DNA of 64,000 nt from Micromonospora_J zhanjiangensis. GTDB lineage: Bacteria > Actinomycetota > Actinomycetes > Mycobacteriales > Micromonosporaceae. Positions 16,076 to 25,215 of the stretch are shown one piece after another. Location: positions 62,001-126,000 of the forward strand of contig NZ_JBHSBN010000011.1 in NCBI RefSeq assembly GCF_042650605.1, in the 5' to 3' direction. Under the pieces are notes generated by a model. The model did not search any database and was not told the DNA's origin. It was given only the letters and a program-made list of their open reading frames with translations. The translations under genes and the position numbers were made by a program. Position 1 is the first letter of the stretch. Each line of letters opens with the position of its first letter.

Positions 16076-18592
16076 ATGAGCTCCTCACTCGCCGATCACC
16101 TGCGGGCGCTGCCGGACGACGCGCTGGCCGCGCTGTTGCAGCTGCGCCCCGATCTCGTGGTGCCGGTGCCGGCCGACCTGTCCGCGCTCGCCGTCCGGGC
16201 CCAGTCCCGGGTGTCGGTCGCCCGGGCGCTGGACGGACTGGACCAGTTCACCCTCCAGGTGCTCGACGGTGCCCGACTGACCCGGGCCGACGACGACGGG
16301 CTGACCTCCGCCGACGCCGTACTGGCGCTGGCCACCTCCGGTGCCGCCGGCGGGCCGGACCGGACCGCCGTCCGGGCGGCGTTGGACCGGCTGCGCGCGC
16401 TGTTCCTGCTGTACGGCCCGGAGCACGCCCTGCGGGTGGTGCCGACGGTGGACGAGGTCTGCTCGCCGTACCCGGCGGGGCTGGGCCGGCCGGCCGCGGA
16501 ACTCGACCCGGCCGCCGGTGAGCTGGTCGCCGATCCGGCCCGGCTGCGGCGGACCCTGCTCGCCGCCGCGCCACCGGCCCGGGCGGTGCTGGACCGGCTC
16601 GCCGCGGGACCGCCGGTGGGCACCCTGCCAGCCGGCGCGCTGCGATCCGCCGCGCCGTCCGCCGCCGGCCCCGGGACCGGTTCACCGACGGACGGCGCGG
16701 CGCCGGACGGCGCGGCGATCTCTCCGGTGCGGTGGCTGGTGGACAACGCCCTGTTGGTGCCGATCCCCGACCCGGGTTCCTCGCCCGGGGACACGGCCGT
16801 CGAGCTGCCCCGCGAGATCGCCCTGCTGCTGCGCCGGGACACCGGCCCGCTCGGCCCGGTCCGGCCCACCCCGCCGGGCCTTGCCGCCGCCGAGCGCGAT
16901 CCGAAGGCCGTCGACTCGGCGGGCGCCGGGCAGGCGATGGAGGTGGTCCGGCACGCCGAGGACCTGTTGGAGAGCCTCGGCGCCGAGCCGGCGCCGGTGC
17001 TGCGGTCCGGCGGCGTCGGCGTCCGCGACCTGCGCCGGTTGGCCCGGGCGACCGGACTGGACGAGTCGACGGCCGCGCTGCTGCTGGAGGTCGGCTACGC
17101 GGCCGGGCTGGCCGGCGAGGTCGACCTGCCCGGCGCCGCCACCACCCGCGCCGGCGCCGATCAGCAGGTGCTGCCCACCGCCGGGTACGAGGCGTGGCGC
17201 GGTGGTTCGCTGGCCCAACGCTGGGAGCACCTCGCCCGGGCCTGGCTGACCATGACCCGCCAGGCCGGACTGATCGGCCGGCGCGACGACCGGGACCGGC
17301 CGATCGCGCCGCTGTCCAACGAGGCGGAACGCGCGGCGGCGCCGTCCGCGCGCCGGGCCGTCCTCGGCGTCCTCGCCGACCTCGCCCCGGGTGCCGCGCC
17401 CAGCCCCGACGAACTGATCGAACTGGTCGCCTGGCACGCACCCCGGCGCAGCCGGGGCCGGGAGGCGGCGCACCGGGACGTGCTGACCGAGGCGGCCCGG
17501 TTGGGCGTCACCGGACTCGGCGCGCTCACCTCGTACGGCCGGTTGCTGCTGACCGACGCCGCCGCGGCCGAGGCCCGGTTCGCGGCGAGCACGGAGGACC
17601 CGCTCGGCCTGCGCCCGGACGCGGGCGACCTGCCCGGCGAGGCCTCGGCCACGGTACGGGCCCTGGACGCACTGCTGCCGTCCCCGGTCGACCACTTCCT
17701 GGTGCAGGCCGACCTGACCGTGGTGGTGCCCGGACCGCCCGAGCCGACGCTGGCCGCCGAGCTGGAGGTGGTGGCCGAGCACGAGTCGGCCGGCGGCGCC
17801 AGCGTGTACCGGGTCACCGGCGGCAGCCTGCGCCGCGCCCTGGACGTCGGGTACGCGGCCGACGACCTGCACGGGCTGTTCGCCCGGCGGTCCCGTACCC
17901 CGATCCCGCAGTCGCTGAGCTACCTGATCGACGACGTGGCGCGCAAGCACGGCGGGCTGCGGACCGGTTCGGCCGGGGCGTACCTGCGCAGCGACGACGA
18001 GGCGCTGCTCACCGAGGTGCTCGCCGACCGCCGGTTGTCCGCGCTGTCGCTGCGCCGGCTGGCGCCCACCGTGCTGGTCACGCCGTACCAGATGGGTCGG
18101 TTGCTGCCGGCGCTGCGCGAGGCCGGTCACGCCCCGGTGCCGGAGGACGCCAGCGGCGCCGCGGTGCTCAGCCGGCCGAAGACGCGCCGCGCCCCGGCCC
18201 GGGTCTCGGTGGCAAACCGGATCACCGACCCGCTGGCCGCGCCGCGGCTGAGCCAGCCCCGGCTGCTCGGCGTCGTGGAGCAGATCCGGCGCGGCGACGC
18301 GGCGGCCCGGGCCGCCCGTCGGGCCCCGGCCACGGTACGGGCCAACGGTCGCACCGACGGCCCGGATGTGCCCGGGCACGGGCACACCCAGGCGCTCGCC
18401 GTGCTGCAACAGGCGGTCCGCGACCGGGCCAAGGTCTGGGTCGGGTACGTCGACGCGCACGGCGCGACCGCGTCCCGGCTGGTCCGCCCGGTGTCGATGG
18501 GCGCTGGTTACCTGCGCGCCGAGGACGAGCGCACCGAGATGCTGCACACCTTCGCCCTGCACCGCATCACCGCCGCCGTCCTCGACGGGTAG
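16076..18592 (+). CDS. Helicase-associated protein (XPB partner, helicase C-terminal-like domain)
   Basis: This 838-residue protein matches the actinobacterial helicase-associated family usually found beside the XPB helicase gene. It opens with LADHLRALPDDALAALLQLRPDL, then long helical, Ala/Gly-rich repeats. The C-terminal third carries the helicase_C_3-like domain (VDHFLVQADLTVVVPGPPEPTLAAELEVVAEHESAGGASVYRVT) and ends in a WYL-like segment (VWVGYVDAHGATASRLVRPVSM). No Walker A motif is present, so it is probably not an ATPase itself. The ATG at 16076 has GGAGAG five bases upstream. Role in repair with XPB is an inference from neighbourhood. Confidence 0.85.
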   Translation: MSSSLADHLRALPDDALAALLQLRPDLVVPVPADLSALAVRAQSRVSVARALDGLDQFTLQVLDGARLTRADDDGLTSADAVLALATSGAAGGPDRTAVRAALDRLRALFLLYGPEHALRVVPTVDEVCSPYPAGLGRPAAELDPAAGELVADPARLRRTLLAAAPPARAVLDRLAAGPPVGTLPAGALRSAAPSAAGPGTGSPTDGAAPDGAAISPVRWLVDNALLVPIPDPGSSPGDTAVELPREIALLLRRDTGPLGPVRPTPPGLAAAERDPKAVDSAGAGQAMEVVRHAEDLLESLGAEPAPVLRSGGVGVRDLRRLARATGLDESTAALLLEVGYAAGLAGEVDLPGAATTRAGADQQVLPTAGYEAWRGGSLAQRWEHLARAWLTMTRQAGLIGRRDDRDRPIAPLSNEAERAAAPSARRAVLGVLADLAPGAAPSPDELIELVAWHAPRRSRGREAAHRDVLTEAARLGVTGLGALTSYGRLLLTDAAAAEARFAASTEDPLGLRPDAGDLPGEASATVRALDALLPSPVDHFLVQADLTVVVPGPPEPTLAAELEVVAEHESAGGASVYRVTGGSLRRALDVGYAADDLHGLFARRSRTPIPQSLSYLIDDVARKHGGLRTGSAGAYLRSDDEALLTEVLADRRLSALSLRRLAPTVLVTPYQMGRLLPALREAGHAPVPEDASGAAVLSRPKTRRAPARVSVANRITDPLAAPRLSQPRLLGVVEQIRRGDAAARAARRAPATVRANGRTDGPDVPGHGHTQALAVLQQAVRDRAKVWVGYVDAHGATASRLVRPVSMGAGYLRAEDERTEMLHTFALHRITAAVLDG

Positions 18593-18606
18593 CCGCGCGG
18601 ACGGGG

Positions 18607-18822
18607 TCAGCGGCGGCTGCGGCGCAGCGTGCCGATGATCGAGACGACGAGCAGCAGGGCGAAGCCGGCGCCCAGCGCCTCGCCGACGGAGTCGACGAAA
18701 CCCTGCTGGAGCACCAGCCAGCCCCAGAAGAACCAGCCGAGCAGGCTGACGGCCAGCAGCCCGTACCAGAAGACTGTGACGCGGGACACCTCGGCGGGCG
18801 GTTCGGGCGGGGGCTGTACCAC
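18607..18822 (-). CDS. Small two-helix membrane protein
   Basis: This 71-residue protein has a Pro-rich N-terminus (residues 1-12), two hydrophobic segments (about 16-38 and 48-63) and a basic end RRSRR. GTG 18822 is the only start that keeps the first segment intact. It is convergent with the helicase-associated gene, 14 bases away. No family recognised. Confidence 0.6.
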   Translation of the reverse strand: MVQPPPEPPAEVSRVTVFWYGLLAVSLLGWFFWGWLVLQQGFVDSVGEALGAGFALLLVVSIIGTLRRSRR

Positions 18823-18894
18823 CTCTCTACATTGGCACCCGGGCAGCGGAACCGACAGGTGACACGACCCGGGGACGGGTCGGGGTTCTCCCTG

Positions 18895-19770
18895 TCAGGT
18901 GCCCGGGCGGCGGCCGAACACGTGTACCCGGGTGCCGATCGCGCCGAGACTCCAGAACCGCCGGGCGTCGGCCGGCAGCAGGTTGACGCAGCCGTGTGAG
19001 CCGATCGACTTGTCGTGCAGGTACGTGGTGGTCTCGTGGAAGCCCATCCCCTGGGTGAAGTGCTGCCAGTACGGCAACCAGACCTCGTACGGGTTGGACC
19101 ATTCCTTCACGTTGCGGGCGTTGACCGAGTACCAGCCGGTCGCGGTGGCGTAGCCGGCCATCCCGGTCCGGGTGACGGTGGGCGCCTGCAGCACCGTCCC
19201 GCCGCGCATCGCCCAGACCGTCTGCAGGGTCAGGTTCACGCAGAACGTGACGCCGCTGCCGGCCCCGCAACTGGCCGTATCGGTGCTGGCCAGCCGGCGG
19301 GCCACGTCGGCGGTGGTCGGCCCGGCCCGGCCGTCGGCCGGCCGGATGCCGTACCGCAGTTGGAACTTCTTGATCGCGGCGCAGTCGGCGGCCGACTGCC
19401 GGCCGTCGACGGTGACCGCGCCGAACCCGCCCAACCTGGCCAGCCAGGTCTCCACGTCGCGCTGCCGGTCGCCCAGTGGGCAGCCGGCCGGTGGCTTGGC
19501 GGTGCGGGTCGGTGTGGCCGTCGCCTTCGGTGCCGGCGTGCTCGGCCGCGGCCGAGCCGGTGCCGGTGCCGTGCTGCTCGGGGCCGGTCCGGACGCCTGG
19601 CCCGGTCCGGCCGGCGCGCTCGCCCCCGTTGCTCCACCCGCCGCACCGGCCAGGTCGGGCCGGGTCGGGCCCACCTGCTCCGGTCGCGGGTCGAACGCGC
19701 ACGCGCCGGCCCCGAACAGCGTGACCGCTGCCACGATCACCAGGCGCGTCACCAGGCGCGGACGGATCAT
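18895..19770 (-). CDS. Lipoprotein L,D-transpeptidase with peptidoglycan-binding domain
   Basis: This 291-residue protein has a signal sequence ending in a lipobox-like GAGAC, so it is probably a lipoprotein. A Pro/Ala/Thr linker (about 35-95), a peptidoglycan-binding module (about 95-165, DVETWLARLGGFG and IKKFQLRYGI) and a C-terminal YkuD domain follow. The catalytic motif SHGCVNL is near residue 260, with the upstream His in GFHETTTYLHD. Such enzymes make 3-3 cross-links in peptidoglycan. ATG 19770 has GGGAGGAA four bases upstream, which decides the start. It separates the helicase-associated gene from XPB on the other strand. Confidence 0.9.
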   Translation of the reverse strand: MIRPRLVTRLVIVAAVTLFGAGACAFDPRPEQVGPTRPDLAGAAGGATGASAPAGPGQASGPAPSSTAPAPARPRPSTPAPKATATPTRTAKPPAGCPLGDRQRDVETWLARLGGFGAVTVDGRQSAADCAAIKKFQLRYGIRPADGRAGPTTADVARRLASTDTASCGAGSGVTFCVNLTLQTVWAMRGGTVLQAPTVTRTGMAGYATATGWYSVNARNVKEWSNPYEVWLPYWQHFTQGMGFHETTTYLHDKSIGSHGCVNLLPADARRFWSLGAIGTRVHVFGRRPGT

Positions 19771-19925
19771 CGTTCCTCCCGAGGGCAGCTGTCGAAGGCT
19801 AGACGCACGAGAGTGCCAGGTTGGTTGCAGCAGACGAAGAATTTCTCCGGCCAGTTTTCCGGCGTGCAACACTGGATGGTCGCCCGGAGAACGTCCGGGC
19901 GGCGGATGGAAGGTGAGGTGCCGGC

Positions 19926-21635
19926 GTGAGCGGTGGTCCACTGATCGTGCAGTCGGACAAGACCCTCCTCCTGGAGGTCGACCACCCGGACGCCCAGGCC
20001 TGCCGAATGGCGATCGCCCCGTTCGCCGAGCTGGAACGCTCACCGGAGCACGTGCACACCTACCGGCTGACCCCGCTCGGCCTGTGGAACGCCCGGGCCG
20101 CCGGACACGACGCCGAGGGGGTGGTCGACGCGCTGCTGAAGTACTCCCGCTACCCGGTGCCGCACGCCCTGCTGGTGGACGTCGCCGAGACCATGGACCG
20201 GTACGGCCGGCTGCAACTGGCCAACGACCCGGTGCACGGGCTGGTGCTGCGGGGCCTGGACCGGCTGGTGCTGATCGAGGTCGCCAAGAGCAAGAAGCTC
20301 GCCGGCATGCTCGGCGCGAAGATCGACGACGACACGATCCTGGTGCACCCGTCCGAGCGGGGACGGCTCAAGCAGGCCCTGCTCAAGCTGGGCTGGCCGG
20401 CCGAGGACCTGGCCGGCTACGTCGACGGCGAGGCGCACCCGATCGAGCTGGCGCAGGACGGCAAGGACGTGCCCGCCGACAAGACGCACCCGGCCCGCCA
20501 CCAGCCGGCCTGGACGCTGCGGTCGTACCAGCGGGAGGCGGTGGAGCACTTCTGGGCCGGCGGGTCGGGCGTGGTGGTGCTGCCCTGCGGTGCCGGCAAG
20601 ACGCTGGTCGGCGCGGCGGCGATGGCCGAGGCGAAGGCGACCACGCTGATCCTGGTCACCAACACGGTGGCCGGCCGGCAGTGGAAGCGCGAGCTGATCG
20701 CGCGCACCTCGCTGACCGAGGAGGAGATCGGCGAGTACAGCGGCGAGCGCAAGGAGATCCGGCCGGTCACCATCGCCACGTACCAGGTGCTCACCTCGCG
20801 CCGCAAGGGCGCGTTCACCCACCTGGACCTGTTCGGTGCCCGGGACTGGGGGCTGGTCATCTACGACGAGGTGCACCTGCTGCCGGCGCCGATCTTCCGG
20901 TTCACCGCGGACCTGCAGGCCCGCCGCCGGCTCGGCCTGACCGCGACCCTGGTCCGCGAGGACGGCCGGGAGGGCGACGTGTTCAGCCTGATCGGCCCCA
21001 AGCGGTACGACGCGCCGTGGAAGGACATCGAGGCGCAGGGCTGGATCGCCCCGGCGGACTGCACCGAGGTACGGGTCACCCTCACCGACGCCGAGCGGAT
21101 GGCGTACGCGACCGCGGAGGCCGAGGAACGCTACCGGATGGCGGCGACCGCCCGGACCAAGCTGCCGGTGGTGAAGGCGCTGGTCGACCGGCACGCCGAC
21201 GACCAGGTGCTGGTGATCGGCGGTTACATCGACCAGTTGCACCAACTCGGCGAGTTCCTGGGCGCGCCGATCGTGCAGGGTTCGACGACGAACAAGGAGC
21301 GGGAGCGACTGTTCGACGCGTTCCGCAACGGTGAGCTGTCCACCCTGGTCATCTCCAAGGTGGGCAACTTCTCCATCGACCTGCCCGAGGCGGCGGTGGC
21401 GATCCAGGTGTCCGGCACGTTCGGCTCCCGGCAGGAGGAGGCGCAACGCCTCGGCCGGGTGCTGCGGCCGAAGGCCGACGGTCGGCAGGCACACTTCTAC
21501 ACGGTGGTGTCCCGGGACACCATCGACACCGAGTACGCCGCACACCGGCAGCGTTTCCTGGCCGAGCAGGGGTACGCGTACACCATCGTGGACGCGGACG
21601 ACGTGGTCGGACCGACGCTGCCCACCGTCGACTGA
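19926..21635 (+). CDS. DNA repair helicase XPB
   Basis: This 569-residue superfamily 2 helicase is the bacterial form of XPB/Rad25, a 3'-5' DNA translocase. LPCGAGKT (Lys225) is Walker A, DEVH (314-317) is Walker B, GLTATLVREDG is motif III, and SKVGNFSIDLPEA with QRLGRVLRPK form motifs V and VI. The N-terminal 170 residues form the damage-recognition-like domain (LIVQSDKTLLLEVDH). GTG 19926 follows GGTGAGG. The helicase-associated gene lies 1.3 kb upstream, the usual actinobacterial neighbourhood. A role in nucleotide excision repair or fork remodelling is known only by homology. Confidence 0.93.
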   Translation: MSGGPLIVQSDKTLLLEVDHPDAQACRMAIAPFAELERSPEHVHTYRLTPLGLWNARAAGHDAEGVVDALLKYSRYPVPHALLVDVAETMDRYGRLQLANDPVHGLVLRGLDRLVLIEVAKSKKLAGMLGAKIDDDTILVHPSERGRLKQALLKLGWPAEDLAGYVDGEAHPIELAQDGKDVPADKTHPARHQPAWTLRSYQREAVEHFWAGGSGVVVLPCGAGKTLVGAAAMAEAKATTLILVTNTVAGRQWKRELIARTSLTEEEIGEYSGERKEIRPVTIATYQVLTSRRKGAFTHLDLFGARDWGLVIYDEVHLLPAPIFRFTADLQARRRLGLTATLVREDGREGDVFSLIGPKRYDAPWKDIEAQGWIAPADCTEVRVTLTDAERMAYATAEAEERYRMAATARTKLPVVKALVDRHADDQVLVIGGYIDQLHQLGEFLGAPIVQGSTTNKERERLFDAFRNGELSTLVISKVGNFSIDLPEAAVAIQVSGTFGSRQEEAQRLGRVLRPKADGRQAHFYTVVSRDTIDTEYAAHRQRFLAEQGYAYTIVDADDVVGPTLPTVD

Positions 21636-21655
21636 CCGGAACGCAGGAGGTCGAG

Positions 21656-22402
21656 ATGTCGGAGACCGTCGCCCCGGCGCCGCTGGAGCCCGTGTCGGAG
21701 GACTGGCAGCGCGCGCTGGCGATCGTGGCTCACCCGGACGACCTGGAGTTCGGTGCCGCCGCCGCGATCGCCCGCTGGACCCGGCAGGGCAAACAGGTGG
21801 TCTACTGCCTGGTCACCAGCGGTGAGGCGGGCATCGACGGACTGCCGCCGGAGGAGACCCGCCCGCTTCGCGAGAACGAGCAGCGCGCCTCGGCCGCGGT
21901 GGTCGGCGTGGACGAGGTCGTCTTCCTCGGCCAACCCGACGGGATCCTGGAGTACGGCGTACCGCTGCGCCGCGACCTGGCCCGGGTCATCCGGCACTAC
22001 CGGCCCGACATCGTCATCACCAACAACTTCCGGGCGACCTGGGACGGCGCCGTCGTGCTGAACCAGGCCGACCACATCGCCACCGGCCGGGCCACCCTGG
22101 ACGCGGTCCGCGACGCGGGCAACCGCTGGGTGTTCCCGGAGCAGCTCCGCGACGACCTGCTGCCCTGGACCGGGGTCAAGCAGGTCTGGGCGGCCAGTTC
22201 CCCCGACTCGCGGCACGGCGTGGACACCACCGACACGTTCGACCTCGGGTTGGCGTCACTGCGCGCGCACGACGCGTACCTGCGCGGGCTGGGCTCCGGC
22301 GACTTCGACGCCGAGGAGTTCCTGGAGGGCATCAGCCGACCGGTGGGCAGCCGGCTGGGCACCCGGTACGGCACGTCGTTCGAGGTCTTCCAGATCAACT
22401 AG
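21656..22402 (+). CDS. PIG-L family deacetylase
   Basis: This 248-residue zinc hydrolase belongs to the LmbE/PIG-L family. The metal motif AHPDD is at about 25-29, with QADHIATGRATLDAVR supplying the third ligand. LPPEETRPLRENEQRASAAVVGVDEVVFLGQPDG is the usual substrate-loop region. Relatives deacetylate GlcNAc conjugates, including mycothiol precursors (MshB) and mycothiol S-conjugates (Mca), but length and sequence do not identify either. The ATG has AGGAGGT six bases upstream. It lies 20 bases after XPB and is probably co-transcribed; its 3' end overlaps the convergent XRE gene by eight bases. Confidence 0.88.
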   Translation: MSETVAPAPLEPVSEDWQRALAIVAHPDDLEFGAAAAIARWTRQGKQVVYCLVTSGEAGIDGLPPEETRPLRENEQRASAAVVGVDEVVFLGQPDGILEYGVPLRRDLARVIRHYRPDIVITNNFRATWDGAVVLNQADHIATGRATLDAVRDAGNRWVFPEQLRDDLLPWTGVKQVWAASSPDSRHGVDTTDTFDLGLASLRAHDAYLRGLGSGDFDAEEFLEGISRPVGSRLGTRYGTSFEVFQIN

Positions 22403-22934
22403 CTCTGACCCTGTCGAGCAGCCGGGCGAGCTGCGGATCGTTGTAACGCATGCAGCCGGGAATCGAGCAGATCCAGTCCGCGACCCGGTCGCGATCGCCG
22501 TCCGCGAACGCCAGTTCGATGCGGCCGGGCCGGATCGGTACGCCGTGGAGCGCGGCGGCCAACTCGCCGTCGACCAGGTATGCCAGCTCGGGCACCTGGC
22601 GCAGCAGGTATCGCATGTCGTGCACCCTGGTCTCCACCCAGCTGGCGTTCGCCGTCGCCGCCCTGGCGATCTCCTCGTCCAGGTCGGCGTCCAGCGGCTC
22701 CAGGTCGATCCGCACCTGCTGCCCGAGCGCGGCGAACAGCCGGTCGACGAGCATGGTGGTCGGCGCGCTGACCCCCGTCTCGAACCGCGAGACGCACTGC
22801 TGCGACGCCCCGGCACGATAGGCCAGCGCTCCCTGGGACAGGCCGGCCCGCTCCCGCTCGTCCCGGAGCAGGCGTCCGATCCGGCGGGCAAGGCTGGGCT
22901 CCTCCGAGCCGCTCACTCGGCTGACGGCATTCAC
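22395..22934 (-). CDS. XRE-family regulator with C-terminal unknown domain
   Basis: This 179-residue protein has an N-terminal XRE helix-turn-helix (about 12-70: LLRDERERAGLSQGALAYRAGASQQCVSRFETGVSAPTTMLVDRLFAALG). A C-terminal region (about 85-179) has helices and strands resembling the sensor half of nucleotidyltransferase-like or AbiE-like proteins (YLVDGELAAALHG); that likeness is weak. GTG 22934 opens just before the HTH. The upstream 325 bases contain two 15-bp direct repeats and a perfect 56-bp palindrome, obvious candidate targets. It overlaps the PIG-L gene tail to tail. Confidence 0.8.
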   Translation of the reverse strand: MNAVSRVSGSEEPSLARRIGRLLRDERERAGLSQGALAYRAGASQQCVSRFETGVSAPTTMLVDRLFAALGQQVRIDLEPLDADLDEEIARAATANASWVETRVHDMRYLLRQVPELAYLVDGELAAALHGVPIRPGRIELAFADGDRDRVADWICSIPGCMRYNDPQLARLLDRVRAS

Positions 22935-22981
22935 CCGTCGATCGTGCTGCTTGTCCCGGACGATCGCCACCACGAGAGCAA

Positions 22982-23017
22982 GCCTGTGGAAAACCCGCAC
23001 CCGCCTGTGGAAAACCC
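22982..23017. repeat. Pair of 15-bp direct repeats with DnaA-box-like core
   Basis: The 15-mer gcctgtggaaaaccc occurs at 22982-22996 and again at 23003-23017, exactly 21 bases apart, so both copies face the same side of the helix. The core TGTGGAAAA differs by one base from DnaA boxes such as TGTGGATAA. They lie 48-83 bases upstream of the XRE start. Confidence 0.7.
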
Positions 23018-23078
23018 ACGAAGCGACGTTCGCACACCACGACGCGCTCAGCGCGGCCTGTCCGGAGCGGCGACATCT

Positions 23079-23134
23079 TTTTGGGCCTACATCGAATTCG
23101 TAGTAGCTACTACGAATTCGATGTAGGCCCAAAA
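23079..23134. repeat. Perfect 56-bp palindrome
   Basis: Arms 23079-23106 and 23107-23134 are exact reverse complements with no spacer, centred on AGCT. Each arm includes TTTTGGGCC at its outer end and a CGAATTCG box inside, far lower in GC than the surroundings. A terminator would have the T run after the stem; here T comes first and A last in both directions, so it is not one. It lies in the 325-bp gap upstream of the XRE gene and downstream of the LigD polymerase gene. Confidence 0.95.
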
Positions 23135-23259
23135 GAGGCACCGGTCTCGACCGAGGTCACCACCAGTAATGGCCGCGCGGTCTGTGCCCGGCTCTGTCGA
23201 CCCCGCCGGCCGCCACACGGCCAAACCGTGGCTGCGGCCTGATGGCGCTGGCCCGCGCT

Positions 23260-24168
23260 TCAGGTGGGCAGTCCGGGGCCGCCGTCGAGCAGGGCGGTCA
23301 TCAGGTCGCCGTACTCGTCGATCCGGTCCAGGACCTGGGCGGTGGTGAACGGACGGACGGCAGCCTGCCGACCCCCGGTGGCCGCCTCCACCTCGTCCCA
23401 GGTCAACGGGGTCGACACGGTCGGTAGCGGCTCGGCGCGCAGCGAGTAGGGCGACACGGTCGTCTTCGCCGCGTTGTTCTGGCTCCAGTCGATGAAGATC
23501 TTTCCGCGGCGCAGTTGCTTGGCCATCTTCGACGTGATCTTTTTCGGATCGGCCTGTTCCAGCTCCGCGGCGATCCGTTTGGCGTACGCCGACACCAGGT
23601 CGGCGGGCTGCCGGCCGGAGATGGGGCAGCACAGTTGCATCCCCTTCTTGCCGGAGGTCTTCGGAAAGCTGGCCACGCCGTCCTCGGCGAGTCGGTCGCG
23701 CATCCGGACCGCGACGGCGCAGCATTCCTTCAGCGCCGCCGGCGCGCCCGGGTCCAGGTCGACCACCAGCATGTCCGGGTCGGAGCCGATCTTCCACTGC
23801 GGGGTGTGCAGCTCCAGCGCGGCGAGGTTGGCCAGCCAGACCAGGGTGGGCAGGTCGTCGGCCACGACGTAGTCGATCGTCTCCCGCCCCTTGGTCGAAC
23901 CCGGCGCGGGCAGGGTCTCGACCCGCACCCAGTCGGGGGTGCTGGCCGGCGTGTTCTTCTCGAAGAACGACTTCTGGTCGACGCCGTTGGGGAACCGGAT
24001 CCGGGTCAACGGCCGGTCCCGCAGGTGCGGCAGCAGCACCGGGGCGACCCGGGTGTAATAGTCGATCACCTCAGCCTTGGTGAACCCGGCCGCCGGATAG
24101 AGCACCTTGTCCAGGTTGGACAGCTCCAGCTGCCGGCCGTCCACCTCGACCCTGGTCCGGTCAGACAT
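23260..24168 (-). CDS. LigD-type DNA polymerase/primase (NHEJ)
   Basis: This 302-residue stand-alone LigD polymerase domain belongs to the archaeo-eukaryotic primase superfamily. It fills gaps and adds nucleotides at broken ends during non-homologous end joining. LSNLDKVLYPAAGFTKAEVIDYY opens the domain; VVDLDPG holds the paired catalytic Asp residues; FPKTSGKKGMQL and FIDWSQNNAAKTTVSPYSLRA are family hallmarks. ATG 24168 has GGAGG nine bases upstream and overlaps the ligase stop by eight bases, so translation is coupled. Ligase and Ku genes lie next to it; no phosphoesterase domain is present. Confidence 0.93.
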   Translation of the reverse strand: MSDRTRVEVDGRQLELSNLDKVLYPAAGFTKAEVIDYYTRVAPVLLPHLRDRPLTRIRFPNGVDQKSFFEKNTPASTPDWVRVETLPAPGSTKGRETIDYVVADDLPTLVWLANLAALELHTPQWKIGSDPDMLVVDLDPGAPAALKECCAVAVRMRDRLAEDGVASFPKTSGKKGMQLCCPISGRQPADLVSAYAKRIAAELEQADPKKITSKMAKQLRRGKIFIDWSQNNAAKTTVSPYSLRAEPLPTVSTPLTWDEVEAATGGRQAAVRPFTTAQVLDRIDEYGDLMTALLDGGPGLPT

Positions 24169-25102
24169 CCTCGACATCCTCCACGGTCTTGTCCGGACGC
24201 AACCGCAGCAGCCGGGGGAAGCGCAGCCGCCCGTCCGGGGTGCGCTGGCCGTACTTCACCTCGACCACCACCTCCGGTCTTACCCAGACGGCACCCCGGG
24301 CATCCTCCCGCGGCACCGGGTCGGCGAACGGTGGTCGGTCGGTCCGCAACGGCTCCAGCACCGTCAGCAGGGCCCGTTCGGCGGCCGTCCCGATACCGCC
24401 GCCCACCCGACCCCGGAACAGCAGCCGCCCGTCGGCCGTCGGCACGCCGACCAGCAGGCCGCCGATCCGGCGTACGCCGGGTCGCCAGCCGCCGACCACG
24501 AAGTCGGCGGTCACCTCCAGCTTGACCTTCACCCAGTCCGGCGAGCGCACCCCCGGCCGGTAGACCGAGTGGAGTTGTTTGGCCACCACCCCCTCCAGCC
24601 CGTGCTCGCCGGCCGCCTGCCAGGTCGCCGCGCCGTCCGGGAAGACCGGCGGCACGGTCCAGCCCGGCCCGCCGAGGCCGAGCGAGTCGAGGGCCCGGCG
24701 ACGTTCGACGTACGACCACCGGGCCAGGTCCGCGCCGCGCAGCCGGAGCAGGTCGAAGATCATGTACGTCGCCGGCATGCTGGCCGCGAGCCGGGCCGCC
24801 CGGCCCTTTTCGCGTACGTGCATCCGCTCGGCCAGGGCGGTGAACGACGGCACCCCGTCCTCACCCAACACCACCATCTCCCCGTCCAGCAGGACGTCGT
24901 CCACCTGGCGGGCCAATCCGGCGACCTCCGGATAGGCCGCGGTGATCTCGGCGCCGGACCGGGCGAACATCCGCAGCCCGGCGCCACCGCCGACCTCCGC
25001 GAGGGCGCGTACGCCGTCCCACTTGAACTCGTAGCCCCAGCCGGGGCCGGTGGGCAGCTCCCCGGTGACTGCGAGCATCGGCTTCAACGGAGCGCCGGCC
25101 AC
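24161..25102 (-). CDS. ATP-dependent DNA ligase (LigD ligase domain)
   Basis: This 313-residue ligase seals double-strand breaks. EFKWDGVRA contains the adenylated Lys27, DGEMVV is motif III, VVAKQLHSVYRPG includes motif IV, and DWVKVKL is motif V. A C-terminal OB domain follows (about 205-313, VGVPTADGRLLFRGRVGGG). It is a free-standing domain, unlike the fused LigD of mycobacteria or Pseudomonas. It starts 113 bases from the divergent ku gene and is coupled to the polymerase gene, so all three parts of the end-joining machine lie in 3 kb. Confidence 0.93.
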   Translation of the reverse strand: MAGAPLKPMLAVTGELPTGPGWGYEFKWDGVRALAEVGGGAGLRMFARSGAEITAAYPEVAGLARQVDDVLLDGEMVVLGEDGVPSFTALAERMHVREKGRAARLAASMPATYMIFDLLRLRGADLARWSYVERRRALDSLGLGGPGWTVPPVFPDGAATWQAAGEHGLEGVVAKQLHSVYRPGVRSPDWVKVKLEVTADFVVGGWRPGVRRIGGLLVGVPTADGRLLFRGRVGGGIGTAAERALLTVLEPLRTDRPPFADPVPREDARGAVWVRPEVVVEVKYGQRTPDGRLRFPRLLRLRPDKTVEDVEDV

Positions 25103-25215
25103 CTGACCAGCCTAGATCCGCCGCGATTTCCTCGCGGCCGGTTGGATCGGATGCGATCCTGGTCAATGCTGGTGACACTGGAGGCGGAGGACCGCCGAGG
25201 CGAGGAGTGCGGAGG

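Noticed and set aside
23079..23134. The 56-bp palindrome as a transcription terminator
   Set aside because: A terminator has a T run after the stem; here T precedes and A follows in both directions, and there is no loop.
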